DNA from: Sandaracinaceae bacterium | Lineage (GTDB): Bacteria; Myxococcota_A; Polyangia; Polyangiales; Sandaracinaceae | Assembly (NCBI GenBank): GCA_040218145.1 | Contig: JAVJQK010000069.1 | Location: forward strand, 1-45,726 | Direction of reading: 5' to 3' | DNA length: 45,726 bases | Shown: positions 36,085 through 44,014 of the stretch, piece after piece | How positions within the stretch are numbered: the stretch's first letter is position 1 | How the letters are laid out: each line of letters starts with the position of its first letter | Made by a program: the position numbers and the translations under genes | The notes under the pieces: model-generated | Databases searched by the model: none | The model's input: the letters and a program-made list of their open reading frames with translations, nothing else | Told to the model about the DNA's origin: nothing

Positions 36085-36938
36085 TGTCGCGAGTCCGCTG
36101 GGTGGTGAAGAAGGCCGCGCGCCAGGGCATGGCCCTCGGCAGCTGGGCGAGCGGATCGCTGACCGCGCGATCGGTGTTGCAGCGACGCCCGCGCGTGCGC
36201 GCGCTTACCTATCACCGGATCGGCTATGAGCCTCAGGAGGCGTTCTGCGTGACGCCCGAGGACTTCGAGGCGCAGATCCGCTCCCTCGCCCAGCGCGGCG
36301 TCGCGGTCAGCCTCGATCAGGTCGAGGCCTTCGTGGCAGGGCGCGAGGCGCTGCCCGACGGCGCCTGCCTCGTCACCATCGACGACGGCTGCGTGAGCAC
36401 GATGACCGAGGCGCTGCCCATCCTGAAGCGCCACGGGGTCACCGCCGTCGCCTACGTCACCGCGAGCCTGGTCGGCTCGGACATCCGAGAGCTCCCCGAG
36501 CGCTACCTCGACTGGGACGAGCTGCGCGAGGTCGCCGACACGGGCGTGATCGAGATCGGGAGCCACGCCTACACCCATCGCTCGCTCGGGCTCATGCCTC
36601 CCGGCGAGGCCCGGGACGAGGCGAAGAAGAGCCGAGATCTGCTCGAGGAGCATCTGCAACGAGAGGTGCGAAGCTTCGCCTACCCGTTCGGGACACGGAC
36701 CGACTTCGGGCCCGTGACCGAGCGCGCCCTGGCCGACGCCGGATACACGATCGCGTTCAACTCGATGCACGGCACGATCAAGCCCGGCATGGACCCGATC
36801 AGCCTCCCGCGCGTCAAGGTCGAGGGGGGCGAGGGCCTTTGGATGTTTCGATTGTTGAGCCGGGGGGCTATGGACCCTTGGAGAGCCGTGGATCAGACGT
36901 TGTGGAGACTTCAGCGCGAGCGTACCGAGATCTCCTGA
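36084..36938 (+). CDS. Polysaccharide deacetylase (NodB-fold, CE4)
   Basis: A 284-residue NodB-fold protein. The metal and catalytic motifs are VTIDDGC (usual form TFDDG, with Phe replaced by Ile) and GSHAYTHRSL (SHxxxH), followed by SFAYPFGTRTDF and ISLPRVKV. CE4 enzymes remove N- or O-acetyl groups from glycans. No clear signal peptide is seen (the N-terminus is RWVVKKAARQGMALG), so it may act in the cytoplasm on a lipid-linked or precursor sugar. It is translationally coupled to the adenylation gene, which links carrier-bound chemistry to a sugar. The end overlaps the beta-helix lipoprotein gene by about 37 bases. Confidence 0.86.
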   Translation: MSRVRWVVKKAARQGMALGSWASGSLTARSVLQRRPRVRALTYHRIGYEPQEAFCVTPEDFEAQIRSLAQRGVAVSLDQVEAFVAGREALPDGACLVTIDDGCVSTMTEALPILKRHGVTAVAYVTASLVGSDIRELPERYLDWDELREVADTGVIEIGSHAYTHRSLGLMPPGEARDEAKKSRDLLEEHLQREVRSFAYPFGTRTDFGPVTERALADAGYTIAFNSMHGTIKPGMDPISLPRVKVEGGEGLWMFRLLSRGAMDPWRAVDQTLWRLQRERTEIS

Positions 36939-37954
36939 CCCTCACGTTGGGGGTGGTCTTGCTCGCCTGCGGCGGGGAGGAGCATCCGGCGCCGCGTCCA
37001 CCGACGGTGTCCAACCCTCCGGAGCAGGTATCCACCTCGGTCGCCCAGACGGCGCGCGCGTCCTACGACTGGGGCCGCATCCCCGACGACTGCGTGATCG
37101 AGCTGCCCAACCCGCCGCGCGTTCGCCGGATCGAGCACGTGCGCGAGCCTCAGACGCGGCTGGACCGCGCGGGCACGCGCTACCTCATCCACACCGACAT
37201 CGCGGGCCGGGTGGACGTGCTGGCGTCGGACGTGGAGCTGATCGTCGACGACGGCGTCCGCATCGACGAGCTGCTCATCCACCACGACAACGACCGCATC
37301 CGGGTCTCGGGCGGCACCTTCGGGGCCATCGAGATCATGGTGCCCGGGCGCTTCGTGCCGCCGCCGGTGACCTGGAACGAAGACTGGTTGGTCGAGGACG
37401 TCACCATCGACGGCGTCACCGTCGAGTCCGACGACACCGCGTTCGCGATCCGCGGCCGGCGCGTCGCCATCCTGGGCAGCCGCGCGACCGCTCGGAACTA
37501 CTCCATCTGGCTCGGCGACACCCACGACTTCCAGAGCCACGACCTGCTGGTGGCGGGGAATCACTTCCGGAGCGCCGGCCCCGAGTCGACCGTCCGGCTC
37601 GTCGGGGTCGACGGCGCGATCGTGGTGGACAACGAGCTGGCGAACACGCGCAAGCACGCCTTCCGGGTGCACGGGCGGAGCGACAACGTCTACTTCGCGC
37701 GCAACCGCCTGGTCGAGACGGGCGTGATGATCGGCTCGATGGACGGCGACGAGGTCGGCAGCGTCTGGCTGGTCGACAACACCGTGCACCTGACCGTGCC
37801 GAGCCTGCTCGTCGTGGAGCCGCGCCGCGTCCGGCGACTCACCGCGCGGGGCAACCGCGTCTACTCGGACGAGTGGGACTGCTTCGTCTGCGTGCGCCCG
37901 AGCGGCTGGGACATCGGCGACAACCCCATCGAGGCGTACCGCGCGCCGAACTGA
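36902..37954 (+). CDS. Parallel beta-helix lipoprotein, copy 1
   Basis: About 350 residues with a lipoprotein signal (LTLTLGVVLLAC). The rest has the regular short-strand periodicity of a right-handed parallel beta-helix (RIRVSGGTF, DVTIDGVTVES, FAIRGRRVAILGS, FRVHGRSDNVYFARN). The C-terminus has DCFVCVRPSGW and ends NPIEAYRAP. It is a close paralogue of the protein at 38611-39654. I chose GTG 36902; a TTG at 36839 is possible but adds residues without a signal and deepens the overlap with the deacetylase gene. Beta-helix folds usually bind or cleave polysaccharides; the activity here is unknown. The overlap implies co-expression with the deacetylase. Confidence 0.75.
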   Translation: METSARAYRDLLTLTLGVVLLACGGEEHPAPRPPTVSNPPEQVSTSVAQTARASYDWGRIPDDCVIELPNPPRVRRIEHVREPQTRLDRAGTRYLIHTDIAGRVDVLASDVELIVDDGVRIDELLIHHDNDRIRVSGGTFGAIEIMVPGRFVPPPVTWNEDWLVEDVTIDGVTVESDDTAFAIRGRRVAILGSRATARNYSIWLGDTHDFQSHDLLVAGNHFRSAGPESTVRLVGVDGAIVVDNELANTRKHAFRVHGRSDNVYFARNRLVETGVMIGSMDGDEVGSVWLVDNTVHLTVPSLLVVEPRRVRRLTARGNRVYSDEWDCFVCVRPSGWDIGDNPIEAYRAPN

Positions 37955-37957
37955 CGC

Positions 37958-38452
37958 TCAGTCTTCGTCCTCGTCTTCGTCTTCGTCGTCGGGCTCGCAG
38001 GCGCGCTCGGTCACCCACATGCACCAGCGCACGCCGCGGCTCTCCTCGGAGACGCAGGCCATGCCCGCCGGGCACACGAGCCCGGGCCCGCATTCGATGA
38101 CGCACGTGCCGCCGACGCACTCCGTGTAGGCGGAGCCGGTCTCGGGCACGGGGCAGTCGAGCACCGTCTCGCAGCCGTGCCAGCACTGGCAGGCCTCGCG
38201 GCAGCCGTCCTCCGATCGCCAGCCGAAGTTGCCGCGGTGGCCGTCGGCGTCGATGGCCGGGCACATCTCGTGGCGGCCGACCATGCACACCGGGTAGGGC
38301 GGTCCGGGCTCGGCGAGCGCCTCGGTCTCGCTCCCCGTGCCGGCGTCGATCTCACCCCCGTCGAGGCCGTCGGTCGCGCCGCCCTCCACGCAGCCGTGCA
38401 GGCAGGCGAAGAGGGAGAGGGCGAGGGCCGTGCGCAGAGTCCATCCGTTCAT
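37958..38452 (-). CDS. Cys-rich lipoprotein with DED tail
   Basis: A 164-residue exported lipoprotein on the opposite strand. The signal peptide (MNGWTLRTALALSLFAC LHGC) gives a lipobox Cys near residue 21. The mature part has Cys pairs such as CREACQCWHGC, CVGGTCVIECGPGLVC and CMWVTERAC, so a disulfide-rich fold is likely. The protein ends in an Asp-Glu repeat encoded by a short TCTTCG/TCCTCG DNA repeat (about 37959-37990). ATG 38452 is preferred; a longer frame from 38530 lacks a clean signal. It is convergent with copy 1 and divergent from copy 2 of the beta-helix lipoproteins, so it sits between paralogues as an inserted gene. Family not recognised. Confidence 0.68.
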   Translation of the reverse strand: MNGWTLRTALALSLFACLHGCVEGGATDGLDGGEIDAGTGSETEALAEPGPPYPVCMVGRHEMCPAIDADGHRGNFGWRSEDGCREACQCWHGCETVLDCPVPETGSAYTECVGGTCVIECGPGLVCPAGMACVSEESRGVRWCMWVTERACEPDDEDEDEDED

Positions 38453-38610
38453 GTCCCCCGGGGATACGGACGCCAACGGACACGCTTGAGCCCGAATCGA
38501 CGAGGAGAGCGCAGCGACGTTCACTCCCACGGGACCGGTTCAGCCAGACTGTGCGCGTCGTGATCCGCCCCATTGACGGGTCGGCGCGGTGCTTCTCACA
38601 ATGGCGGCGC

Positions 38611-39654
38611 ATGCGTCTCCTCCTCGTCTCGATCCTCGTGCTCGGTGGATGCACCGGCACGGTCTCCGGCGTCGGACCGGGCACGGACGGGGGCGCGACC
38701 GGCGACTCGGACGTGCGTCCGCCGCCTCCGCCACCTCCGCCACCCGGCGACGCGCTCTACGACGTCGGCGCCCTGCCGGCGGGCATGGAGGTGCAGTGGC
38801 CCGCGCTGCCGGAGACGGGGCGGGAGGTGGTGGTCCGCACCGCGGCCGAGTTCACCGCGGCGGCGAGCGAGGCGGGGACACGCCTGCGGGTCGAGGGGAG
38901 CTTCGGCGAGCGCGTCTACGTGCGCGCGTCGAACATCGACATCGAGGTGGCCGAGGGGATGCGGCTCGGCAGCCTGATGATCGAGCGCGGCCACGGGCAG
39001 GTGCGGATCCGCGGGGGGCAGTGGACGGAGATCGAGCTCCAGGTCCCGGCGAGCTTCCACCCCGTGGAGGAGTGGCGGCCCGAGTGGCTGGTGCACGACG
39101 TCGTGATCGATGGCGTCTCGATCGACGCGCCCGACAGCGCGCTCCTGATCCGAGGCCGCCGCGTCGCGATCCTCAACAGCTACGCCCACGCGGTGCGCTA
39201 CTCGATGTGGTGCGGCGAGACGGACGACTTCCAGTCGGAGGACATCGTCGTCGCGAACGTGGTCTTCGAGAGCGACGGGCCCGAGTCCACCCTGCGCCTC
39301 GTGCAGGTGCTGCGCTCGATCACCGTCGACTCCACGCTGCGCAACGGGAACAAGCACAACTACCGCGTGCACGGGCGGAGCGACCTCAACTTCGCCGCGC
39401 GCAACACGCTGGTCACGACCGGGGTCATGCTCGGCACGCTCCCGGGCGACGCGCTGAACCGCGTCTGGTTCAACGACAACGTGCTCCACCACACGAGCCC
39501 CTCGCTCTTGGTGCCCGACCCGGCGATCGCGAGCTTCGAGAGCCTGAACAACGTGATCTACAGCGACGTCGTCGGTTGCTGGCTCTGCGGTACGCCGCCC
39601 TCGGGCTGGCGCGCCGAGAACAACGAGATCCGGCCCTACCAGCCGCCTCCCTGA
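38611..39654 (+). CDS. Parallel beta-helix lipoprotein, copy 2
   Basis: A 347-residue lipoprotein (signal to ILVLGGC, Cys14), then an Asp/Gly/Pro linker with nine prolines. From about 60 it follows copy 1 block for block: EWLVHDVVIDGVSID, LLIRGRRVAIL, DDFQSEDIVVAN, GPESTLRLV, YRVHGRSDLNFAARNTLV and CWLCGTPPSGW near the end. Matching segments in copy 1 include EDWLVEDVTIDG, AIRGRRVAIL, GPESTVRLV and FRVHGRSDNVYFARN. The duplication is therefore old enough to have diverged in sequence but has kept the Cys-x-x-Cys tail. ATG at 38611. The partner glycan or molecule is unknown. Confidence 0.78.
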   Translation: MRLLLVSILVLGGCTGTVSGVGPGTDGGATGDSDVRPPPPPPPPPGDALYDVGALPAGMEVQWPALPETGREVVVRTAAEFTAAASEAGTRLRVEGSFGERVYVRASNIDIEVAEGMRLGSLMIERGHGQVRIRGGQWTEIELQVPASFHPVEEWRPEWLVHDVVIDGVSIDAPDSALLIRGRRVAILNSYAHAVRYSMWCGETDDFQSEDIVVANVVFESDGPESTLRLVQVLRSITVDSTLRNGNKHNYRVHGRSDLNFAARNTLVTTGVMLGTLPGDALNRVWFNDNVLHHTSPSLLVPDPAIASFESLNNVIYSDVVGCWLCGTPPSGWRAENNEIRPYQPPP

Positions 39655-39757
39655 GCGACCGATCCGCCCGCTCCGTCGACCGGCCGCGCCCCCGAGCCGA
39701 CCGTTCGGCGGGTAGTCGCTGCGACGCCGCGGCGAGCCGGGTAGTGACGTCGCTCAC

Positions 39758-40858
39758 ATGGAACACATCGAGACCGGAATCGCATCCATCGGCGTCCACC
39801 TCCCCCCGCTCGCGATGGCGGTGGAGGAGCTGGCAACTCTGCGCGGGGTCGACCCCGACAAGTATCGACACGGCCTCGGGCTGAGGCAGATGGCGCTCTG
39901 TCCCACCGGCTTCGGGGTCTGCGACCTCGCGGTGGAGGCCGCGCGGCGGGCGCTCTCGCGGTGGGACGGCGGGCTCGAGGACATCGGCCTCGTGGCGGTC
40001 GGCACCGAGACGGCGGTCGACATGAGCCGGCCCCTGAGCGCGTTCGTGAGCCAGGCGCTCGGCCTGCGCGGCGCCATCCGCTCCTACGAGGTCAAGCACG
40101 CCTGCTACGGCGGCACGCTCGCGCTCCAGCAGGCGGTCGAGTGGCGCGCGTCCGGCGCGGCGCGGGGCAAGGCGGCGCTGGTGGTCGCGGCGGACGTGTC
40201 GCTCTACGCCGAGCAGGACCCCGGGGAGCCGACGCAGGGCGCGGGCGCGGTGGCGATGGTGGTCGGGGCCCCGACGATCGCCCAGCTCGCGCCGACCTCG
40301 TACGTCTACAGCGAGCCGGCGTTCGACTTCTGGCGCCCGGTCGGCCAGGCCTACCCGCGGGTCGACGGACCGCTCAGCCTCGACTGCTACAAGCGCGGCG
40401 CCTTCGAGTGCTTCTCCCAGCTCGTCGGAGCGCGCGATCCGCACGCGGTGCTCGACGCCTTCGAGGCGCTCTGCTTCCACGTGCCGTTCCCCAAGATGGT
40501 CAAGAAGGCGTTCTTCCACCTGGGCGAACGCTTCGGGTGGGACGAGGTCACGACCGCGCGCCTCTTCGAGACCAAGGTCGCGCCGACGTTCGAGACGAAC
40601 CGCGCCGTCGGCAACGCCTACACGGCGAGCCTCTGGCTCAGCGTGGCGTCCGCCCTGGCGGGCCGGGCGGAGGGGGCGACGCTCGGCGCGTTCTCGTACG
40701 GCTCGGGCTTCGGCGCGGAGCTCACCACCCTCGAGGCCGGCCCGGCCGCCGCGGCCGCGGCGTGGAGGGGAGACCTGGAGCGTGACCTCGCCGGGCGCAC
40801 GCTGATCGACAAGGACGCCTACTCGGCCCTGCGGGCCGCGTCGGTCCCCGCGCACTGA
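39758..40858 (+). CDS. HMG-CoA synthase-like (thiolase-fold) enzyme
   Basis: A 366-residue thiolase-fold enzyme with the HMG-CoA synthase triad: Glu84 (GTETAVD), Cys116 (KHACYGG) and His241 (FHVPFPKM). In mevalonate-pathway organisms it condenses acetyl-CoA with acetoacetyl-CoA; in PKS clusters its relatives act on carrier-bound beta-keto thioesters to create beta-branches. No mevalonate gene is near, whereas a free carrier protein lies 5 kb upstream, so a carrier-linked role is possible but unproven. It could equally be the cell's mevalonate-pathway enzyme (mvaS). It starts with ATG at 39758, 103 bases after copy 2 of the beta-helix lipoproteins, and may have its own promoter. Confidence 0.85.
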   Translation: MEHIETGIASIGVHLPPLAMAVEELATLRGVDPDKYRHGLGLRQMALCPTGFGVCDLAVEAARRALSRWDGGLEDIGLVAVGTETAVDMSRPLSAFVSQALGLRGAIRSYEVKHACYGGTLALQQAVEWRASGAARGKAALVVAADVSLYAEQDPGEPTQGAGAVAMVVGAPTIAQLAPTSYVYSEPAFDFWRPVGQAYPRVDGPLSLDCYKRGAFECFSQLVGARDPHAVLDAFEALCFHVPFPKMVKKAFFHLGERFGWDEVTTARLFETKVAPTFETNRAVGNAYTASLWLSVASALAGRAEGATLGAFSYGSGFGAELTTLEAGPAAAAAAWRGDLERDLAGRTLIDKDAYSALRAASVPAH

Positions 40859-40948
40859 CACCAGTGGTCGTGTAAGCCGAGTGTCGGCGCCCCTCCGCAT
40901 TCACGCGCCGCTCACCCTTCGGTATCAACGTCGGGCGGGAGGTGGTGG

Positions 40949-42298
40949 GTGAACGCGTGGAGACTCGAACGGCTCGCTGTGCTCATGGGGGCCTGCACGC
41001 TCGTCGGTTGCGACGGAGACGTGTCGCTCGAGGACGCGTCGACCCGGGACGCGGGCGAGCCCGACGGCGGCGCGACGCCCCCGCCCGCGCTCTCCGAGGC
41101 GATGCGCGCGATGCTGGGGAACCCGGTCGAGGCCGAGCACGCCTACGGCGAGTGGATGTTCTACCGGGAGACCTGGGACTCGGAGCAGGACGGGAGCCTC
41201 CCGCCGCCCGAGTTCCTCGTGGAGCTCTGGCGCTCCGATCCCGACCGCTGGGGCGAGCAATTCTCCGCCTACGGCTTCCTGGTCGATCCCGACGACGACC
41301 TCCCCATCGGGCTCGCGCGGGGGACCGGGGACCCCACGCGGACGGGGCGAACCTGCGCCATCTGCCACGTGGCCCGGCTCCCCGACGGCCGGGTGTGGAC
41401 GGGCTTCCCCGCGGTGGAGCTGCGGATCAATCAGTTCGCGGTCGACGTCGACGCCGCCTGGGTGGCGGCCGGCAACGAGCCACGGCTCACGCCCGAAGAC
41501 GTCGAGCGGCGGTCGCTCCTGCCCCAGCCGGGCATCGACAGCGTGACGGGCTCGGACAGCCCCTATCTCGCCCCCGTCGACTTCCCGTTCTACCTGAACT
41601 TCGGCCGACGCTCGCTCTTCGGCTCGGACGGCAACGCGCGCGACGCGAGGTCCGCGATCCTGGTCAGCATCTTCGGCTTCCGCGGCTCGGACAACCCGGT
41701 CCCGTTCCCACGGGATGCCCGGACCGCGCCGTTCGTGGACTTCCTCATGACGCTCGAGACGCCGCTGCCGCTCGAGCCCCCGGACGCGACCCTCGTCGAG
41801 CGCGGCCGCGCGGTCTTCGCCGAGGCGCGCTGCGCCTCCTGCCACCACCCCGAGGATCAGGCCGAGGAGCGCGTCGTCGACTGGGTGGAGGCGGGCCCGG
41901 AGCGGCTCCCGGGCGAGGATCCCGACCACCCGAACGGCACCATCGCGACGGACGGGGAGCGCTACCAGATGACGACCTTCAGCGGAGGCGTCGACGAGGG
42001 TCGGGAGGCGTTCGCGATCTTCATCGCCCGCAACGGCCTGCGCGTCGGCCCGAGCGACGGCTACATCCCGCGCGACATCCACGCGGCCTTCGCGTCCGCG
42101 CCCTTCCTGCACAACGGCTCGGTGCCGACGCTCGAGGATCTCCTCCGTCCCGCGGCCGAGCGGCCGACGACCTTCATGGTGCGAGGGGTGGAGGTCGACA
42201 CGACGGTCCCCGGCATGAGCAACGCGGGGCACGAGTTCGGGACCGCGCTCCCCGACGCCGATCGCGAGGCGTTGATCGCCTACCTCGAGAGCCTCTGA
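40949..42298 (+). CDS. Di-haem cytochrome c lipoprotein
   Basis: A 449-residue lipoprotein (signal to ACTLVGC, Cys21) with an Asp/Ala/Gly linker. Two haem c motifs are CAICH (136-140) and CASCH (295-299); the region after the second has the HAAFASAPFLHNGS loop found in di-haem peroxidase-type proteins. The large N-terminal part before the second haem differs from CcpA. It may transfer electrons or oxidise an extracellular substrate. It starts with GTG at 40949. It is convergent with the peroxidase-like gene that follows, with only eight bases between their stops. Confidence 0.82.
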   Translation: MNAWRLERLAVLMGACTLVGCDGDVSLEDASTRDAGEPDGGATPPPALSEAMRAMLGNPVEAEHAYGEWMFYRETWDSEQDGSLPPPEFLVELWRSDPDRWGEQFSAYGFLVDPDDDLPIGLARGTGDPTRTGRTCAICHVARLPDGRVWTGFPAVELRINQFAVDVDAAWVAAGNEPRLTPEDVERRSLLPQPGIDSVTGSDSPYLAPVDFPFYLNFGRRSLFGSDGNARDARSAILVSIFGFRGSDNPVPFPRDARTAPFVDFLMTLETPLPLEPPDATLVERGRAVFAEARCASCHHPEDQAEERVVDWVEAGPERLPGEDPDHPNGTIATDGERYQMTTFSGGVDEGREAFAIFIARNGLRVGPSDGYIPRDIHAAFASAPFLHNGSVPTLEDLLRPAAERPTTFMVRGVEVDTTVPGMSNAGHEFGTALPDADREALIAYLESL

Positions 42299-42306
42299 CC
42301 TTCGCG

Positions 42307-44007
42307 TCAGAGCGTCTGCAGGTAGCGGACGAGGGCGGCGCGCTGCGCGTCGTCGAGGTCCCGCGTGCGGCCGTGCCGCTCGCCGTGGTCGGTCAGGACG
42401 TGGAGCAAGGTCGGCGCGCGGCCGTCGTGAAAGTACGGGGGGCGGGCGCGCACGCCGAGCAGGGTCGGGGTCTGGCTCCGCGCGAGGTGGGCGAGCGGGT
42501 CCGGGGAGGGCGCCAGGACGTCGTGGGATCGTGCATCCGAGAGGAGCGGCCCCGCGTGGCAGTCGGCGCAGCCGCGCTCCTCGAAGATCCGGCGACCCTC
42601 CGCCCCGTCGTGCGGCGCGCCGGGAGGGATGGGCGCCTCGTTCATCCACGCGGCCATCGCGTCGGTGTCGACGAGCAGGCCGTCTCCCTCCATCAGCTCG
42701 CGGATCGTCGCGTGGCTGAGGGTGGCGGCGTCGGGCAGCGCGCCGTCCCAGTGAAACGGCGCGAGCTCCTCCCGCGCCGCCCAGGCGGGTGGCGTGCGGC
42801 GGACCTTCGGCGCGATGCCCGCGGTGTGGAGGAACCACGTCAGCCCGTCCTCGCCGCCGCCCGGGTGACACGTGCCGCAGGTCACCACGCCGCTCGGGGT
42901 CAGGTGCGTGTCGTCGGCGTCGAAGAAGAGCGCGCGGCCGCGCATGGCCGGCTCGCTCAGGCGCGTCTCCCCGAGGGCGCGGGTGCGCTCGAGGCTGGCC
43001 CCGAGCACGGGGCCCTCTTCATCGGGCACCTCGGGCAGCGCGAGCCGCGCGACCGCGTGGTCGAAGCCCACGTCCACCCAGGCCGTGCGTCCGTCGTCGC
43101 TCAGCGTCAGCCCGCGCGGGCCCCGGCCGACCTCGAAGGTCGCCAGCCGGGGCAGCTCCGCCTCGCCCGTGCAGCGGAGCGCGGCGACGTTGCCGGTCTG
43201 CAGGTGCGCGACCCAGACGACGTCGCCCGCCACCGCCAGCGCGCTCGGGCCGCTGAAGACCCGCGCGCCGCCGTCGAAGCGGGCGTAGGCGCCCGCGCAC
43301 GCGCCGTGAAGCAGCGGCTCGATGCGCGGACTCCCGTCGACCACGCTGCCGTAGCCCCCGCGCTCGGGCGGTCGCGCCCGGTCGCTGTCGTGGTCCACGC
43401 GCTGGTAGACGCCCGCGAAGTCGTCGCCCATCGGGGCGAGCGCGTCGAGCTGCACGGCCGCGATGCCGGCCTCGGAGGAGAGCGCGCGCTCGTCGAGCGA
43501 GCGGCCCTCGAAGTCCACGATGCGCACCACGCCCAGCCGCGACGCGGTCACCGCGAGGCGCGCCCCGTTCACGGCCAGCGCGGTGGGTCGACCGGGCGAG
43601 GGGAAGGACGCGCGCACGCCGCCCGGGTCGACGCGCAGGACGAGGTCGTCCCACGGGCAGCTCACGAACGCGCCGCCTTCGCCGTCCGCCAAGACCGCGC
43701 GCGTCCCCCCGCACGGCGTGGCCACGTAACGCGCCCGGCCGTCTTCGATCCACGCCAGCTCCGCGCGCTGGCCGAGGGTGACGAGGAGCGCGTCGCCCAC
43801 GAAGGCGAGCTGCTCGGGGGCGCCCTCCACCTCGACGCGGGCCGTCTCCTCGAGGCTCTCGGGATCGATGGCCACGACCGCGTCGTCATCGGGCGAGGTC
43901 AGCCAGAGCTGCCCTCCCGGCCCGCGCACGATGGTCGACGAGGCGGCGCGGAAGCCCGGCTCCTCGCCGCAGCCGAGCAGCAGGACGATCAGCGCGAGGT
44001 GGCGCAC
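42307..44007 (-). CDS. Di-haem cytochrome c peroxidase-like lipoprotein with N-terminal beta-propeller
   Basis: A 566-residue lipoprotein (signal to IVLLLGC, Cys13). Residues about 25-330 form a YVTN-like beta-propeller (QLWLTSPDDDAVVAIDP, GPRGLTLSDDGRTAWV). The C-terminal part has two haem motifs, CGTCH (about 377) and CADCH (about 480), and ends with RPPYFHDGRAPTL, matching the MauG/CcpA loop. This is the same architecture as the protein at 5938-8082 but without the PKD domain. It starts with GTG at 44007, seven bases after the upstream lipoprotein gene, so the two form an operon. Its substrate is unknown. Confidence 0.85.
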   Translation of the reverse strand: MRHLALIVLLLGCGEEPGFRAASSTIVRGPGGQLWLTSPDDDAVVAIDPESLEETARVEVEGAPEQLAFVGDALLVTLGQRAELAWIEDGRARYVATPCGGTRAVLADGEGGAFVSCPWDDLVLRVDPGGVRASFPSPGRPTALAVNGARLAVTASRLGVVRIVDFEGRSLDERALSSEAGIAAVQLDALAPMGDDFAGVYQRVDHDSDRARPPERGGYGSVVDGSPRIEPLLHGACAGAYARFDGGARVFSGPSALAVAGDVVWVAHLQTGNVAALRCTGEAELPRLATFEVGRGPRGLTLSDDGRTAWVDVGFDHAVARLALPEVPDEEGPVLGASLERTRALGETRLSEPAMRGRALFFDADDTHLTPSGVVTCGTCHPGGGEDGLTWFLHTAGIAPKVRRTPPAWAAREELAPFHWDGALPDAATLSHATIRELMEGDGLLVDTDAMAAWMNEAPIPPGAPHDGAEGRRIFEERGCADCHAGPLLSDARSHDVLAPSPDPLAHLARSQTPTLLGVRARPPYFHDGRAPTLLHVLTDHGERHGRTRDLDDAQRAALVRYLQTL

Positions 44008-44014
44008 GCGCGGC

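Noticed and set aside
34202-36938. Exosortase-linked exopolysaccharide cluster.
   Set aside because: Carrier protein, AMP ligase, deacetylase and GNAT-like genes recall such clusters, but there is no exosortase, glycosyltransferase or PEP-CTERM protein in the window, so I keep it only as an alternative.
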